DNA of 15,043 nucleotides, taken from NCBI GenBank assembly GCA_039819065.1, contig JBCBSS010000177.1, positions 1 to 15,043 of the forward strand. Direction: 5' to 3'. Every line of letters begins with the position of its first letter. Positions within the stretch are counted from its first letter, which is position 1. This document shows positions 1-7,146 of this stretch, in pieces. Source of the stretch: JBCBSS01 sp039819065 (lineage in GTDB: Bacteria > Bacteroidota > Bacteroidia > Cytophagales > Cyclobacteriaceae). Position numbers and translations under genes: made by a program. A model generated the notes under the pieces. That model was not told the DNA's origin and did not search any database. It saw only the letters and a list, made by a program, of their open reading frames with translations.

Positions 1-148
1 TTTTAGCCCCTTTTTTTATGCTTAAAATTTGAAGGGACAACATAAAGACAAATTAATAGTCGGAAAGCAGTTTTTTGTATTTAAGTCATTAAATTGAAAT
101 CACATTTGGCCGAAGCCAATAAAAGGCCTTTGAATAACCGAAACACAC

Positions 149-646
149 ATGAGCAGCAAAAAGACTATAGTTGGAGTAATGGGGCCTGGCTCCGAAGTCG
201 ATGAAGGCATTTTAAGGATAGCCTTTGAATTAGGTTCCTTGATCGCTTCCAATGGATGGATTCTCTTAACAGGTGGGCGTAATTCCGGCGTCATGGAAGC
301 TGCCAGTAAAGGTGCTAAGTTCAAAGGAGGGCTTACCATGGGTATCCTGCCCGATAGAAACAAATTCACCATCTCGAAATTCATTGACGTTCCTGTGATT
401 ACGGGCATGGGTTCGGCCCGTAACAACATCAATGTGCTTACCAGTGATATAGTCGTAGTTTGTGGCATGGGTGCCGGTACTGCCTCAGAAGCAGCTTTGG
501 CCATCAAAGCTGGTAAGACCGTTATCTTCGTAGGCCAAAGCAAAACAACTATGGATTTTTTCAATACCCTTGGTGGAGAGAATGTACTGCGCGCGGAAGG
601 TCCGCAAAAGGTGATAGAAGAAATTAAGAAGATACTTCACATATAA
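149..646 (+). CDS. SLOG/LOG-fold nucleotide-binding protein, TIGR00725-like
   Basis: This 165-residue protein is a single Rossmann-like domain of the SLOG/LOG (formerly 'lysine decarboxylase-like') superfamily. Residues 41-52 (TGGRNSGVMEAA) match the phosphate-binding GGxxGVMxA motif. Residues 106-117 (GMGAGTASEAAL) occupy the place of the PGGxGTxxE signature, with the proline lost but Gly110, Thr111 and Glu114 kept. Arg91 sits where LOG phosphoribohydrolases carry a catalytic Arg. True LOG enzymes release cytokinin-type bases from nucleoside monophosphates; the compact TIGR00725 branch has no settled substrate, so only nucleotide or nucleotide-derivative binding is inferred. The length suits the family, and there is no signal peptide or membrane segment, so it should be cytosolic. 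The ATG at 149 is the natural start. It stands alone, 232 bp before the EF-G2 gene, with no sign of an operon. Confidence 0.82.
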   Translation: MSSKKTIVGVMGPGSEVDEGILRIAFELGSLIASNGWILLTGGRNSGVMEAASKGAKFKGGLTMGILPDRNKFTISKFIDVPVITGMGSARNNINVLTSDIVVVCGMGAGTASEAALAIKAGKTVIFVGQSKTTMDFFNTLGGENVLRAEGPQKVIEEIKKILHI

Positions 647-716
647 CAAAGGCCTAGACCTACCTACCGCTTTCTTAAATATTGCTTAAAAGGTTATTTT
701 AGCCTTTTCTCGATCA

Positions 717-747
717 TTTGTACCCCCTTTCTAGTATGCTAAATTTC
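717..747 (+). promoter_or_regulatory. Candidate Bacteroidota promoter for the EF-G2 gene
   Basis: TTTG at 717-720 is followed after exactly 19 bases by TAAATTTC at 740-747. This fits the Bacteroidota sigma-A pattern (TTTG, about 19 bases, TAnnTTTG) with one mismatch. Transcription would start near 754 and give a leader of about 125 nt before the ATG at 879. This is pattern matching only; no other box pair as good was seen in the gap. Confidence 0.45.
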
Positions 748-757
748 ACTTTCATTG

Positions 758-773
758 GGTGATGTATGTCACC
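758..773 (+). promoter_or_regulatory. CRP/FNR-type palindrome upstream of the EF-G2 gene
   Basis: GGTGA-TGTATG-TCACC is a perfect 5-bp inverted repeat with a 6-bp spacer, the geometry of CRP/FNR-family operators (TGTGA-N6-TCACA class). It lies just downstream of the transcription start predicted from the 717-747 promoter and about 105 bp before the ATG. It would therefore repress that promoter or activate a second one further down. The regulator is not in the window. Confidence 0.45.
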
Positions 774-878
774 TTTATTAGGTTGTTATTCCGCCCTTTT
801 TAGCGTAAATTAATTGTCCGCTGTAATCCTGCAGCACCGCTCTTTTCTTCTTTCTTTTAACCTTAAACGCACACCCCT

Positions 879-3014
879 ATGAAAGTTTTTGATGAAAAAC
901 ACATTAAGAATATCGTCTTGTTGGGGAGCGCTGGTTCTGGTAAAACCACGCTCTCCGAAACCATGCTGTTCGAGGCCGGTTTGATTAACCGTCGAGGTAC
1001 GGTAGAATCGAAAAACACTGTTTCTGATTATCATGAAATAGAACATGAAAGAGGTAGCTCGGTGTATGCGACGGCGCTGCACACCGAATGGAGAAATTAT
1101 AAGATCAACATCATCGACACACCGGGGCAAGACGACTTTGTAGGGGAGACAATTGCAGCCCAACGTGTGGCCGATACGAGCGTAATGATGATCAACGCGC
1201 AACATGGCGTAGAGGTGGGTACGGAGATTCTTTGGAACAATATAGAGCCCTTTCACAAACCCATGCTATTCGCGATCAACCAGCTGGATCATCCCAAGGC
1301 AGATTACGAAAATAGCCTGGCGACCATCAAGGATCGATTCGGTAGTGCAGTAACAGTCATGCAATATCCGGTAAATCAAAAAGAGGGCTTCGATAGTATT
1401 ATTGACCTGCTCAAAATGGTCATGTACAAGTTCCCGGCTGAAGGAGGAAAACCGGAGAAGCTACCCATACCGGATAGCGAGAAGGAAAGAGCAGACGAAC
1501 TACACAACGAGCTAGTAGAAAAAGCAGCTGAAAATGATGAAAGCCTGATGGAACTCTATTTTGAGAAGGGTACGCTGGATGAGGACGAGATGAGACAAGG
1601 CATCAAAATAGGCATGCGTAACCAGGATGTCTTTCCAGTATTCTGTCTTTCTGCCAAGAATAACATGGGTAGTGGAAGGATGATGGGCTTCATCGACAAT
1701 GTAGCACCAGCTGCACTTGATATGCCACCAGAGATAACTCAAGAAGGGGGAGAATTACCATTTGATTCAGAAAAACCGACAGCACTATTCGTATTTAAGA
1801 CCAGTTATGAGCCTAACCTTGGTAAACTATCATTCTTTAAAGTGGTAAGCGGGGAGGTGAAACTAGGTCAAGACTTGGTCAACCACCGTGCGGATGAGGT
1901 AGAAAAGATTCATCAGCTTTTTATCATGGATGGGAAGAAGAGAAACCCTGTTGATAAGCTGAAAGCAGGAGATATCGGAGCCACGCTGAAACTGAAATAC
2001 ACTGCAACTAGTGATACACTTCACGCGAAGGAAATGGATGTCAGCATTCTACCTATCCAATTCCCTGAAGAAAGAATGAGGACAGCCATTGTGGCTCAGA
2101 CCAAAAGCGATGATGAGAAGCTCGGAGAAGCATTGCACAAAATACATGATGAAGATCCTACGGCAGAGGTCAATTATTCTAAAGAGCTTAAGCAGCTTAT
2201 TATATCCTGCCAGGGAGAGCTACATTTATCTGTGATCAAATGGACGCTTGAGAACGTATACGGGTTGCATACGGATTTGATCACACCTAGAATTCCATAC
2301 AGGGAAACCATACGCAAATCGGCTACAGCTGTGTATCGACATAAGAAGCAGTCCGGTGGTGCCGGGCAGTTCGGTGAAGTACACATGACCATCGAGCCTT
2401 ACCACGAGGGAATGCCGGAACCGACTGGGTTCAATATTCGCAACAAGCAGGAGGTTGAACTTGACTGGGGTGGCAAGCTTGTCTTCTATAATTGTATCGT
2501 TGGTGGTGTGATTGATACCCGTTTTCTACCTTCTATACTGAAAGGGGTGATGGAGAAAATGGAGCAAGGGCCATTGACTGGGTCTTATGTGCGGGACGTT
2601 CGGGTCATGGTATTCGACGGAAAGATGCACGCTGTCGATTCTAATGATATCTCCTTTAAAATCGCGGGCATGATGGCCTTTAGACAAGCGTTTGTTGAAG
2701 CTGATCCATTGTTGCTTGAACCAGTGAATGATATGGAAATATTGGTGCCTGAAGAGTTGATGGGAGAGGTGATGACCGACTTGCAGTCAAGGAGGTCTAT
2801 GATCATGGGAATGGATGCAAAAGGCCCTTACCAGGTCATTAAAGCCAGAACCCCATTGGCCGAATTAGATCGCTATACAACATCCTTAAGGTCACTGACG
2901 CAAGGGCGGGCGAGTTTCCATAGCAGTTTTGCAGAATACGCTACTGTACCGTCAGACGTGCAGAAAAAGCTGATTGAAAGTTATAACGATCAAGAATTAG
3001 AAATGGCTCACTAA
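879..3014 (+). CDS. Elongation factor G paralogue (EF-G2 type) with altered GTPase motifs
   Basis: This 711-residue protein has the full EF-G domain order. The G domain covers about residues 8-280, with P-loop GSAGSGKT at 16-23, DTPGQDDF at 80-87, NQLD at 134-137 and SAK at 258-260. Domain II is about 300-390, domain III about 395-470, domain IV about 475-600 with the tip HAVDSND at 584-590, and domain V about 605-690. Three GTPase positions differ from canonical EF-G: switch I reads ERGSS instead of ERGIT, the catalytic His of DTPGHxDF is Gln84, and NKxD is NQxD. It is therefore a paralogue rather than the housekeeping FusA. A Bacteroides EF-G2 lacking GTPase activity supports translation during starvation, and a similar role here is inferred. 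The gene is monocistronic, with its own promoter, a long leader and a 3' hairpin, and is far from any rps or tuf genes. Confidence 0.93.
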   Translation: MKVFDEKHIKNIVLLGSAGSGKTTLSETMLFEAGLINRRGTVESKNTVSDYHEIEHERGSSVYATALHTEWRNYKINIIDTPGQDDFVGETIAAQRVADTSVMMINAQHGVEVGTEILWNNIEPFHKPMLFAINQLDHPKADYENSLATIKDRFGSAVTVMQYPVNQKEGFDSIIDLLKMVMYKFPAEGGKPEKLPIPDSEKERADELHNELVEKAAENDESLMELYFEKGTLDEDEMRQGIKIGMRNQDVFPVFCLSAKNNMGSGRMMGFIDNVAPAALDMPPEITQEGGELPFDSEKPTALFVFKTSYEPNLGKLSFFKVVSGEVKLGQDLVNHRADEVEKIHQLFIMDGKKRNPVDKLKAGDIGATLKLKYTATSDTLHAKEMDVSILPIQFPEERMRTAIVAQTKSDDEKLGEALHKIHDEDPTAEVNYSKELKQLIISCQGELHLSVIKWTLENVYGLHTDLITPRIPYRETIRKSATAVYRHKKQSGGAGQFGEVHMTIEPYHEGMPEPTGFNIRNKQEVELDWGGKLVFYNCIVGGVIDTRFLPSILKGVMEKMEQGPLTGSYVRDVRVMVFDGKMHAVDSNDISFKIAGMMAFRQAFVEADPLLLEPVNDMEILVPEELMGEVMTDLQSRRSMIMGMDAKGPYQVIKARTPLAELDRYTTSLRSLTQGRASFHSSFAEYATVPSDVQKKLIESYNDQELEMAH

Positions 3015-3028
3015 GCGAGCAAATAAAA

Positions 3029-3056
3029 CCTGCTTCTCAAGTCTATGAGAAGCAGG
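3029..3056 (+). terminator. Hairpin terminator after the EF-G2 gene
   Basis: CCTGCTTCTCA (3029-3039) and TGAGAAGCAGG (3046-3056) form a perfect 11-bp stem with a 6-nt loop, 15 bp after the stop codon. The downstream tract is T-rich but interrupted (CTTCTATGCTTCTTG), so termination may be incomplete. On the other strand the stem is followed by TTTTATTT, but no minus-strand gene ends here. Confidence 0.6.
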
Positions 3057-3179
3057 CTTCTATGCTTCTTGTTTCTCCAATGCAGGCTCATTCTTTCCCT
3101 AACGCTAATCAACTTTCATTTCCTGATATCTTTTGAGATTGTTTGTTGTTCTATCAATCAAAGTTGTTGATCGATTAGT

Positions 3180-3187
3180 TAAATTTG
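3180..3187 (+). promoter_or_regulatory. -7 box candidate for the phosphoesterase gene
   Basis: TAAATTTG matches the Bacteroidota -7 consensus TAnnTTTG at every fixed position. No good -33 TTTG lies at the usual distance. If real, transcription begins near 3194, which rules out the in-frame TTG at 3189 as start codon and favours the ATG at 3216. Confidence 0.35.
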
Positions 3188-3215
3188 ATTGAGTACCGAA
3201 ACACATGCTAACCCC

Positions 3216-4364
3216 ATGAAACGACCATTTTTCAGACGCTTTAGAAAAGTGTCAATCCTTCTTTCCTTTTTATTATTTACTGCATCGATCCAGGCACAGG
3301 ACACATATACTGTCTATTTGATAGGAGATGCAGGTGAGCATACCGAGCCCGGCAAGGCATTATTAAGTCTTAAAAAAGAACTGGAAGCTAACCCCGGCAG
3401 CACCGTCGTTTTTCTGGGTGATAACGTTTACCCCAAAGGTGTCTATCCGGAGGGTGAAACAGCCAGGGCTGACAATCCTAAATTGCATGCGCAAATGGAG
3501 ATGGTTCGCCAGTTTAAAGGCAACGCTATTTTTATCCCGGGCAACCATGACTGGAAGAAAGGCAAGCGTGGCGGATACAAACAAATCCTCAGGCAGGCAG
3601 ATACGGTCAACTTCAATTTGGGTCAATATCAACTTAGTAACAAGGCCAACGGCATACCTGATTACTTTTACCCTAAATCGGCATTACCCGGTCCCGATGC
3701 ATTCGACTTAACTGATAATCTAAAATTGGTGATTCTGGATTCCGAATGGTTCCTTCATGATATCCTTTTCCACCGTATCGGTAAGAATGAGGGAGAGAGT
3801 AAGAAGTCTACGGAAAGGAAGTTTTTTGCGGACCTCCATCGCATCTTAGAAGAGGCGGCCGGTAAGAATCAATCTGTGTTGGTTGCTGGTCATCATCCGT
3901 TGATGAGTGTTGGAGGTCACGGTAAGGCCAAAGGATTACCCCGGTTTTTGGTCAATTATACCCCCTTTCAAGTATTCGGCCTTATCGGGCTTAACAGGTA
4001 TTTTGTACAAGACATACCACAGCCCAGGTACCTCAACTATCGCAACCGGATGCTAGAAGCTTTTGAAAAATACTACTTTGAAAAGGGTGGGAAAAACCTC
4101 GTTTACGCAGCAGGACACGAACATAACTTACAGCATTGGAAGAAAGAGGGATTCAACCATATCGTGAGCGGTTCTGGAAGTAAGAGCTCTCACTTTCATA
4201 AAGAAGCACTTGACCACAGGTGGAACCAATACGCCAAGCTGGAATGGCCTGTTTTCGAAGGAGAAGAAGAACTGGAAGCGTATACTGGTTATTTTAAAGT
4301 GACCTTCAAAGCCGGTGAACGCCCAATAGTAGAGCGGTTTGATATTGAGATAGTAGAGCATTGA
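3216..4364 (+). CDS. Secreted calcineurin-like metallophosphoesterase
   Basis: With the ATG at 3216 the protein has 382 residues and opens with a Sec signal peptide: basic residues 1-11, a hydrophobic core at about 12-22, then an SIQAQ cleavage region near residue 27. An in-frame TTG at 3189 would add nine residues, but it touches a probable -7 box. The dinuclear-metal motifs follow in order: GDAGE (37-41), GDN (68-70), GNHD (109-112), GHHP (225-228) and GHEH (300-303). All metal ligands of the superfamily appear present. It should hydrolyse a phosphate ester in the periplasm or at the cell surface; the substrate cannot be told from sequence. From memory, related Bacteroidota proteins can carry a C-terminal outer-membrane barrel; here the protein ends after the catalytic domain. 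It lies 90 bp before araC on the same strand. Confidence 0.85.
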   Translation: MKRPFFRRFRKVSILLSFLLFTASIQAQDTYTVYLIGDAGEHTEPGKALLSLKKELEANPGSTVVFLGDNVYPKGVYPEGETARADNPKLHAQMEMVRQFKGNAIFIPGNHDWKKGKRGGYKQILRQADTVNFNLGQYQLSNKANGIPDYFYPKSALPGPDAFDLTDNLKLVILDSEWFLHDILFHRIGKNEGESKKSTERKFFADLHRILEEAAGKNQSVLVAGHHPLMSVGGHGKAKGLPRFLVNYTPFQVFGLIGLNRYFVQDIPQPRYLNYRNRMLEAFEKYYFEKGGKNLVYAAGHEHNLQHWKKEGFNHIVSGSGSKSSHFHKEALDHRWNQYAKLEWPVFEGEEELEAYTGYFKVTFKAGERPIVERFDIEIVEH

Positions 4365-4384
4365 ACAGCGAGCACTTTTCTATT

Positions 4385-4409
4385 TGACCGAAAAACACAA
4401 CTTTTGAAG
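4385..4409 (+). promoter_or_regulatory. Operator candidate R1 upstream of araC
   Basis: TGACCG (4385-4390), nine bases, then ACTTTTGAAGA (4400-4410). The same TG(A/C)CCG-N9-ACTTTT arrangement precedes azoR (6144) and the dehydrogenase gene (7074). It lies 55 bp before the ATG, and a -7-like TATCTTTA (4418-4425) follows directly. This fits an AraC-protein site next to the core promoter, implying autoregulation. The protein-site link is inferred from proximity. Confidence 0.55.
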
Positions 4410-4454
4410 AATTTAGGTATCTTTATTCACTGCAGGTAGCCTTCTTTGTAATTG

Positions 4455-5336
4455 ATGATAGTAGTACCCCAAGCTTTTCTGGATAATAAAGACACCAAAA
4501 AACTACTGCGTGACGGCCTGAACTGTGTGGTGTATAAAGAAGCTAAGGCAGACAACCCCAACAATGAAAGATATGTCGCAGCTCATGCACTGACCATGGT
4601 TTTGTCCGGTTCCCTGTCGATTAAGACGCAATCGGGCGATTCACTGTTGGTGCGTCCGGGGCAGATGGTTTTTCTACCAAGAGGCCTGTATCTGATTTCT
4701 GATATCATTCCTGATGGAGACATCTTCAGCGCCTTGGTCTGTTTCTTTGAAGCAGAACTGGTCAACGAATTTCTGGATACGATTCAAGCGGATTTAGTCA
4801 GGCCTTCTGATGACAAACCTTTCATTTACCCTCAACCTAAGCAGGTCACTCTTTTCAATCAAAGTATGTTTGACATATATAAGACGGGAGATGCTCACTA
4901 TAATCCAATCACCAAGCACAAGCTCACAGAGTTACTTCACTTGGTGGTGAATTCCGAAATGGGTGATGCGTTCAAATCGACTTTGGCTGCCACCAGAATC
5001 AGAGATAAGATGAATATCGGTAAGTTCATGGAGCACAACTTTGACAAACCGTTAAAGATCGAGGACTACGCATACCTGACCGGTAGAAGCATTTCGGGCT
5101 TTCATCGTGACTTTAAAAGGCTTTATAACACAGGACCCAAGCAATGGCTTATTGGCAAACGCCTGGAAAAAGCGCGTAAACGCATAGAACAAGACCAGCA
5201 ATCCAATGTGACCCAAGTCGCCTTTGATGCCGGATATGAAAACATTTCCCATTTCATAAAAGCCTTCCAGAAACAATACGGCGTCTCCCCAAAGCAATTC
5301 CAAATGAACCTCAGAAAACAGATTACTGTAGGGTAG
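4455..5336 (+). CDS. AraC-family transcriptional regulator
   Basis: The protein has 293 residues from the ATG at 4455 (a TTG directly before it is also possible). An N-terminal cupin-like sensor domain covers about residues 40-125; LLVRPGQMVFLPRGLYL is the typical beta-barrel core. The C-terminal AraC DNA-binding domain covers about residues 185-288, with two helix-turn-helix units: the first around EDYAYLTGRSISGFHRDF, the second around VTQVAFDAGYENISHFIKAF followed by YGVSPKQF. Both match the family consensus, so DNA binding should be intact. The ligand is unknown; no membrane or phosphoacceptor domain is present. A shared spaced motif upstream of this gene, azoR and the dehydrogenase gene suggests it regulates itself and those two reductases. 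Confidence 0.9.
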   Translation: MIVVPQAFLDNKDTKKLLRDGLNCVVYKEAKADNPNNERYVAAHALTMVLSGSLSIKTQSGDSLLVRPGQMVFLPRGLYLISDIIPDGDIFSALVCFFEAELVNEFLDTIQADLVRPSDDKPFIYPQPKQVTLFNQSMFDIYKTGDAHYNPITKHKLTELLHLVVNSEMGDAFKSTLAATRIRDKMNIGKFMEHNFDKPLKIEDYAYLTGRSISGFHRDFKRLYNTGPKQWLIGKRLEKARKRIEQDQQSNVTQVAFDAGYENISHFIKAFQKQYGVSPKQFQMNLRKQITVG

Positions 5337-5365
5337 GAATCATTGATAAATCGATGATGAGATTA

Positions 5366-5413
5366 TTTGATAATGTGATGGTTTGATGATGTGATAATTT
5401 GATGATGCGGTGA
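5366..5413 (+). repeat. Degenerate 16-bp tandem repeat
   Basis: Three adjacent 16-base units start at 5366, 5382 and 5398. The centre unit reads TTTGATGATGTGATAA and its neighbours differ at a few positions. Similar TGATG-rich sequence extends on both sides. No reading frame or binding motif is evident. Confidence 0.7.
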
Positions 5414-5553
5414 TTAGGTGATTTAGCTTGGCTTATAATCATTCTGCACAGCATCTTTTTGGAGGTAAAGCACTACCTCCGCAAAAGGTATATAATCAAT
5501 TGATGATATGCCATATACTCATTTGTGGATATTGTTGATGCTATGATATTCAT

Positions 5554-5587
5554 AGTCACTAGGTTACTTTGGAGTGACCTAGTGACT
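5554..5587. repeat. 34-bp hairpin, F2-like
   Basis: AGTCACTAGGTTACT (5554-5568) pairs with AGTGACCTAGTGACT (5573-5587) across a TTGG loop: a 15-bp stem with one G-T pair. It has the same arm length as the hairpin at 10851-10883 and the same AGGTTACT inner part. No T-tract follows, so it is not a classical terminator. Confidence 0.65.
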
Positions 5588-5608
5588 TCGCCCAGAGCAA
5601 GGGAATAA

Positions 5609-6090
5609 CGTAGTGGCGTCATTCTCCGGTTTTCGACGTAGGAGAAAATCCGGGGAATCTCTGATTACTTAAAGCAAAATAAGTTAAGAGGTTACTTTTT
5701 TAACCACCGTTAGTGCTTCCACTGATAGCCTATTCAACTCCGTAGCTAAAACGCCAGATGGCAACATCTGGCTTACACGAAGCGCTCAAAGCTCATTTCT
5801 ATTTGTTTCTAACTTCTAATAGCCACTGGATTGCGTCGTCGTTCCTCCTTCGTCCGTCTACCGACGGATCGCAATGACACCCGGAATTCAGTTCATCTGT
5901 CTTACGTCTTTTGTCTTATTTCTTATGTCTGTTTAAATCCACCCCCTACCCCCGCCAGCGAGGGACAGCCAGAACTTCATTTATCTGTCTATTTCTAGTT
6001 GCTTCTATTTATTTCTAATTTCCAACCTCTAACTTCCAACCTCTAATAGCCGCTAGATTGCTTCACTCCTTCGTCGTTCGCAATGACAGC
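5609..6090 (-). repeat. Composite intergenic repeat, copy A (inverted)
   Basis: Read on the minus strand, the module order is: a F5 piece (6040-6090), purine-rich TTAGAAGTTGGAAAT-type repeats F6 (about 5975-6045), GGCGGGGGTAGGGGGTGG-type F7 (5934-5973), AAGACATAAG-type F8 (5895-5933), F5 with hairpin TCCGTC/GACGGA (5822-5880), short F6, the two-hairpin element F1 (5700-5776), half of the F2 hairpin (5665-5697), then the F3 palindrome (5609-5661). Copy B (10434-10963) has the same order on the plus strand. No transposase or terminal repeat is evident. Confidence 0.7.
5700..5776 (-). repeat. F1 two-hairpin element, copy 1
   Basis: On the minus strand the first hairpin is GCCAGATG-TTGC-CATCTGGC (5753-5772 on the plus strand), followed by a GTTTTAGCTA linker and a second small hairpin AGTG-GAAG-CACT, then AACGGTGG. 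It matches the copies at 10744, 11106 and 14646. Confidence 0.7.
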
Positions 6091-6115
6091 ACTGATTTAA
6101 GATCTTTCATCTAAT

Positions 6116-6143
6116 ATCTCATATCTAACATCTCATATCTATG
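6116..6143 (+). repeat. 14-bp direct repeat
   Basis: ATCTCATATCTAAC is followed directly by ATCTCATATCTATG. It abuts the operator candidate at 6144. It is simple-sequence-like and no function is evident. Confidence 0.6.
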
Positions 6144-6190
6144 TGCCCGAAAATGACAACTTTTGAAAAGTGAGGGTAGAAAGCCGGTCA
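6144..6190 (+). promoter_or_regulatory. Operator candidate R2 upstream of azoR
   Basis: TGCCCG (6144-6149), nine bases, then ACTTTTGAA (6159-6167), 69 bp before the ATG. Compared with the araC site it shares CCGAAAA, then four differing bases, then AACTTTTGAA. Here ACTTTT is also the left arm of a perfect 13-bp palindrome, ACTTTTGAAAAGT (6159-6171), and an inverted CGGTCA follows at 6185-6190, so a second, divergent site is possible. CATCTTTG (6200-6207) is a -7-like box. Confidence 0.55.
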
Positions 6191-6227
6191 AGGCAAGAGC
6201 ATCTTTGAACTGTAATTCAAACTAAAC

Positions 6228-6842
6228 ATGTCAATGAAAAAATTATTAAGAATCGATGCAAGTTCAAGAATGACCGAATCACACTCCAGGAAACTAGCTG
6301 ATGAGTTTGAGAAAACGTGGCTGGCAGCCAACCCTGATGGTGAAGTGATTCATCGCGATGTGGTGAAGCATCCCCTTCCTCATATCCATGAGGCGACTAT
6401 CACCGGATTCTACACGCCAATAGACCAGCATGATGATACTTTGAAGCAGGCGGTGGCACTATCGGATGAAGTGATTGAAGAGTTACAATCTGCTGATGAA
6501 ATACTGATCAGCTCCCCACTATACAACTTTTCTATTCCATCTGCGCTGAAAGCATATATTGATCATATTTCTCGCGCGGGCTTTACTTTTTCTTACGACG
6601 AGAACGGCTTCAAAGGATTGGTCAATGCCAATAAAGCCTATGTGGCTACGGCTAAAGGGGCAGTTTATGCTGGAACAGAAATATCAGGCCTTGATATGAT
6701 GGAGCCATATCTCAAGCTCATTCTTAACTTCCTGGGCATAGAGCAGGTCGAATTCCTGAATGTAGAAGGCACCTCCATGGATGAAAATGCAGTGGCACAA
6801 ACGAGAAATGACGCCATAACAAAGATGAATTCATTAATGTAG
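6228..6842 (+). CDS. azoR: FMN-dependent NADH:quinone/azo reductase (AzoR type)
   Basis: This 204-residue flavodoxin-fold protein is close in length to E. coli AzoR (about 200). Characteristic stretches are present: the N-terminal FMN phosphate loop region (RIDASSRMTESHSRKLA, 8-24), SSPLYNFSIPSALKAYIDHI (95-114) with the LYNF flavin contact, RAGFTFSY (116-123), and TAKGAVYAG (141-149) in place of the usual SRGG loop. Such enzymes act as cytosolic homodimers and carry out two-electron NAD(P)H reduction of quinones, with azo dyes as artificial substrates. That protects against quinone and thiol stress. A second ATG at 6234 could also serve as the start. The gene has its own upstream region with the motif shared with araC, so it is probably a target of that regulator. 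Confidence 0.9.
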   Translation: MSMKKLLRIDASSRMTESHSRKLADEFEKTWLAANPDGEVIHRDVVKHPLPHIHEATITGFYTPIDQHDDTLKQAVALSDEVIEELQSADEILISSPLYNFSIPSALKAYIDHISRAGFTFSYDENGFKGLVNANKAYVATAKGAVYAGTEISGLDMMEPYLKLILNFLGIEQVEFLNVEGTSMDENAVAQTRNDAITKMNSLM

Positions 6843-7146
6843 ACATAGGCTACAAGAAACTGCCTTGAAAGATGTATTTGAGCGTAATTTCTAGTAGGTG
6901 TTCTGGTATTTAACACTTGATACGCTACAGGTGCTTAATATCCTGAGCATACCAGATGTTCTGGAAAGTTGAGGCTTTATCAAAAGATCGTCATTTCGAC
7001 GTTAGGAGAAATCTCTCTCTATTAAAAGTGCTTATCACTAAAGAGATAGACTTCTCGTCCCGATGTGTTGGTATGACCGTTCAGAACGACTTTTAAGACA
7101 GCCTTTATCAATCAAATCGATGTACTAAGCAATTAAACATAAAGAA
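6843..7146. other. 304-bp intergenic region
   Basis: No coding sequence and no clear terminator for azoR. It contains a long-range inverted repeat TCTGGTAT (6902-6909)/ATACCAGA (6949-6956), an F3-like sequence GTCATTTCGACG-TTAGGAGAAATC (6990-7013), and the R3 operator candidate (7074-7098). Confidence 0.7.
7074..7098 (+). promoter_or_regulatory. Operator candidate R3 upstream of the dehydrogenase gene
   Basis: TGACCG (7074-7079), nine bases, then ACTTTTAAGA (7089-7098), 58 bp before the ATG. It keeps both blocks and the exact spacing of the araC site (17 of 27 aligned bases identical), but the inner nine bases have drifted. It is the weakest of the three sites. Confidence 0.4.

Larger units (their letters stand above)
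5337..6227. other. Repeat-rich 890-bp intergenic region A
   Basis: No convincing coding sequence. From left to right it holds degenerate 16-bp tandem repeats (5366-5413), a hairpin GGAGGTA/TACCTCC (5461-5480), a long hairpin (5554-5587), an inverted composite repeat (about 5609-6090), a 14-bp direct repeat (6116-6143) and the azoR operator candidate (6144-6168). Confidence 0.8.

Noticed and set aside
3189..3215. TTG start adding nine residues to the phosphoesterase
   Set aside because: The TTG lies directly after a consensus -7 box and the ATG at 3216 gives a normal signal peptide.
5461..5480. Terminator of araC
   Set aside because: The GGAGGTA/TACCTCC hairpin is 125 bp past the stop codon and is followed by A-rich rather than T-rich sequence on the plus strand.
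5609..6090. Insertion sequence remnant or MITE
   Set aside because: No transposase fragment, terminal inverted repeats or target-site duplication could be recognised around copies A, B or C.
6902..6956. Terminator or riboswitch after azoR
   Set aside because: The 8-bp inverted repeat encloses 39 bases with no further clear pairing and no T-tract; it may be chance.
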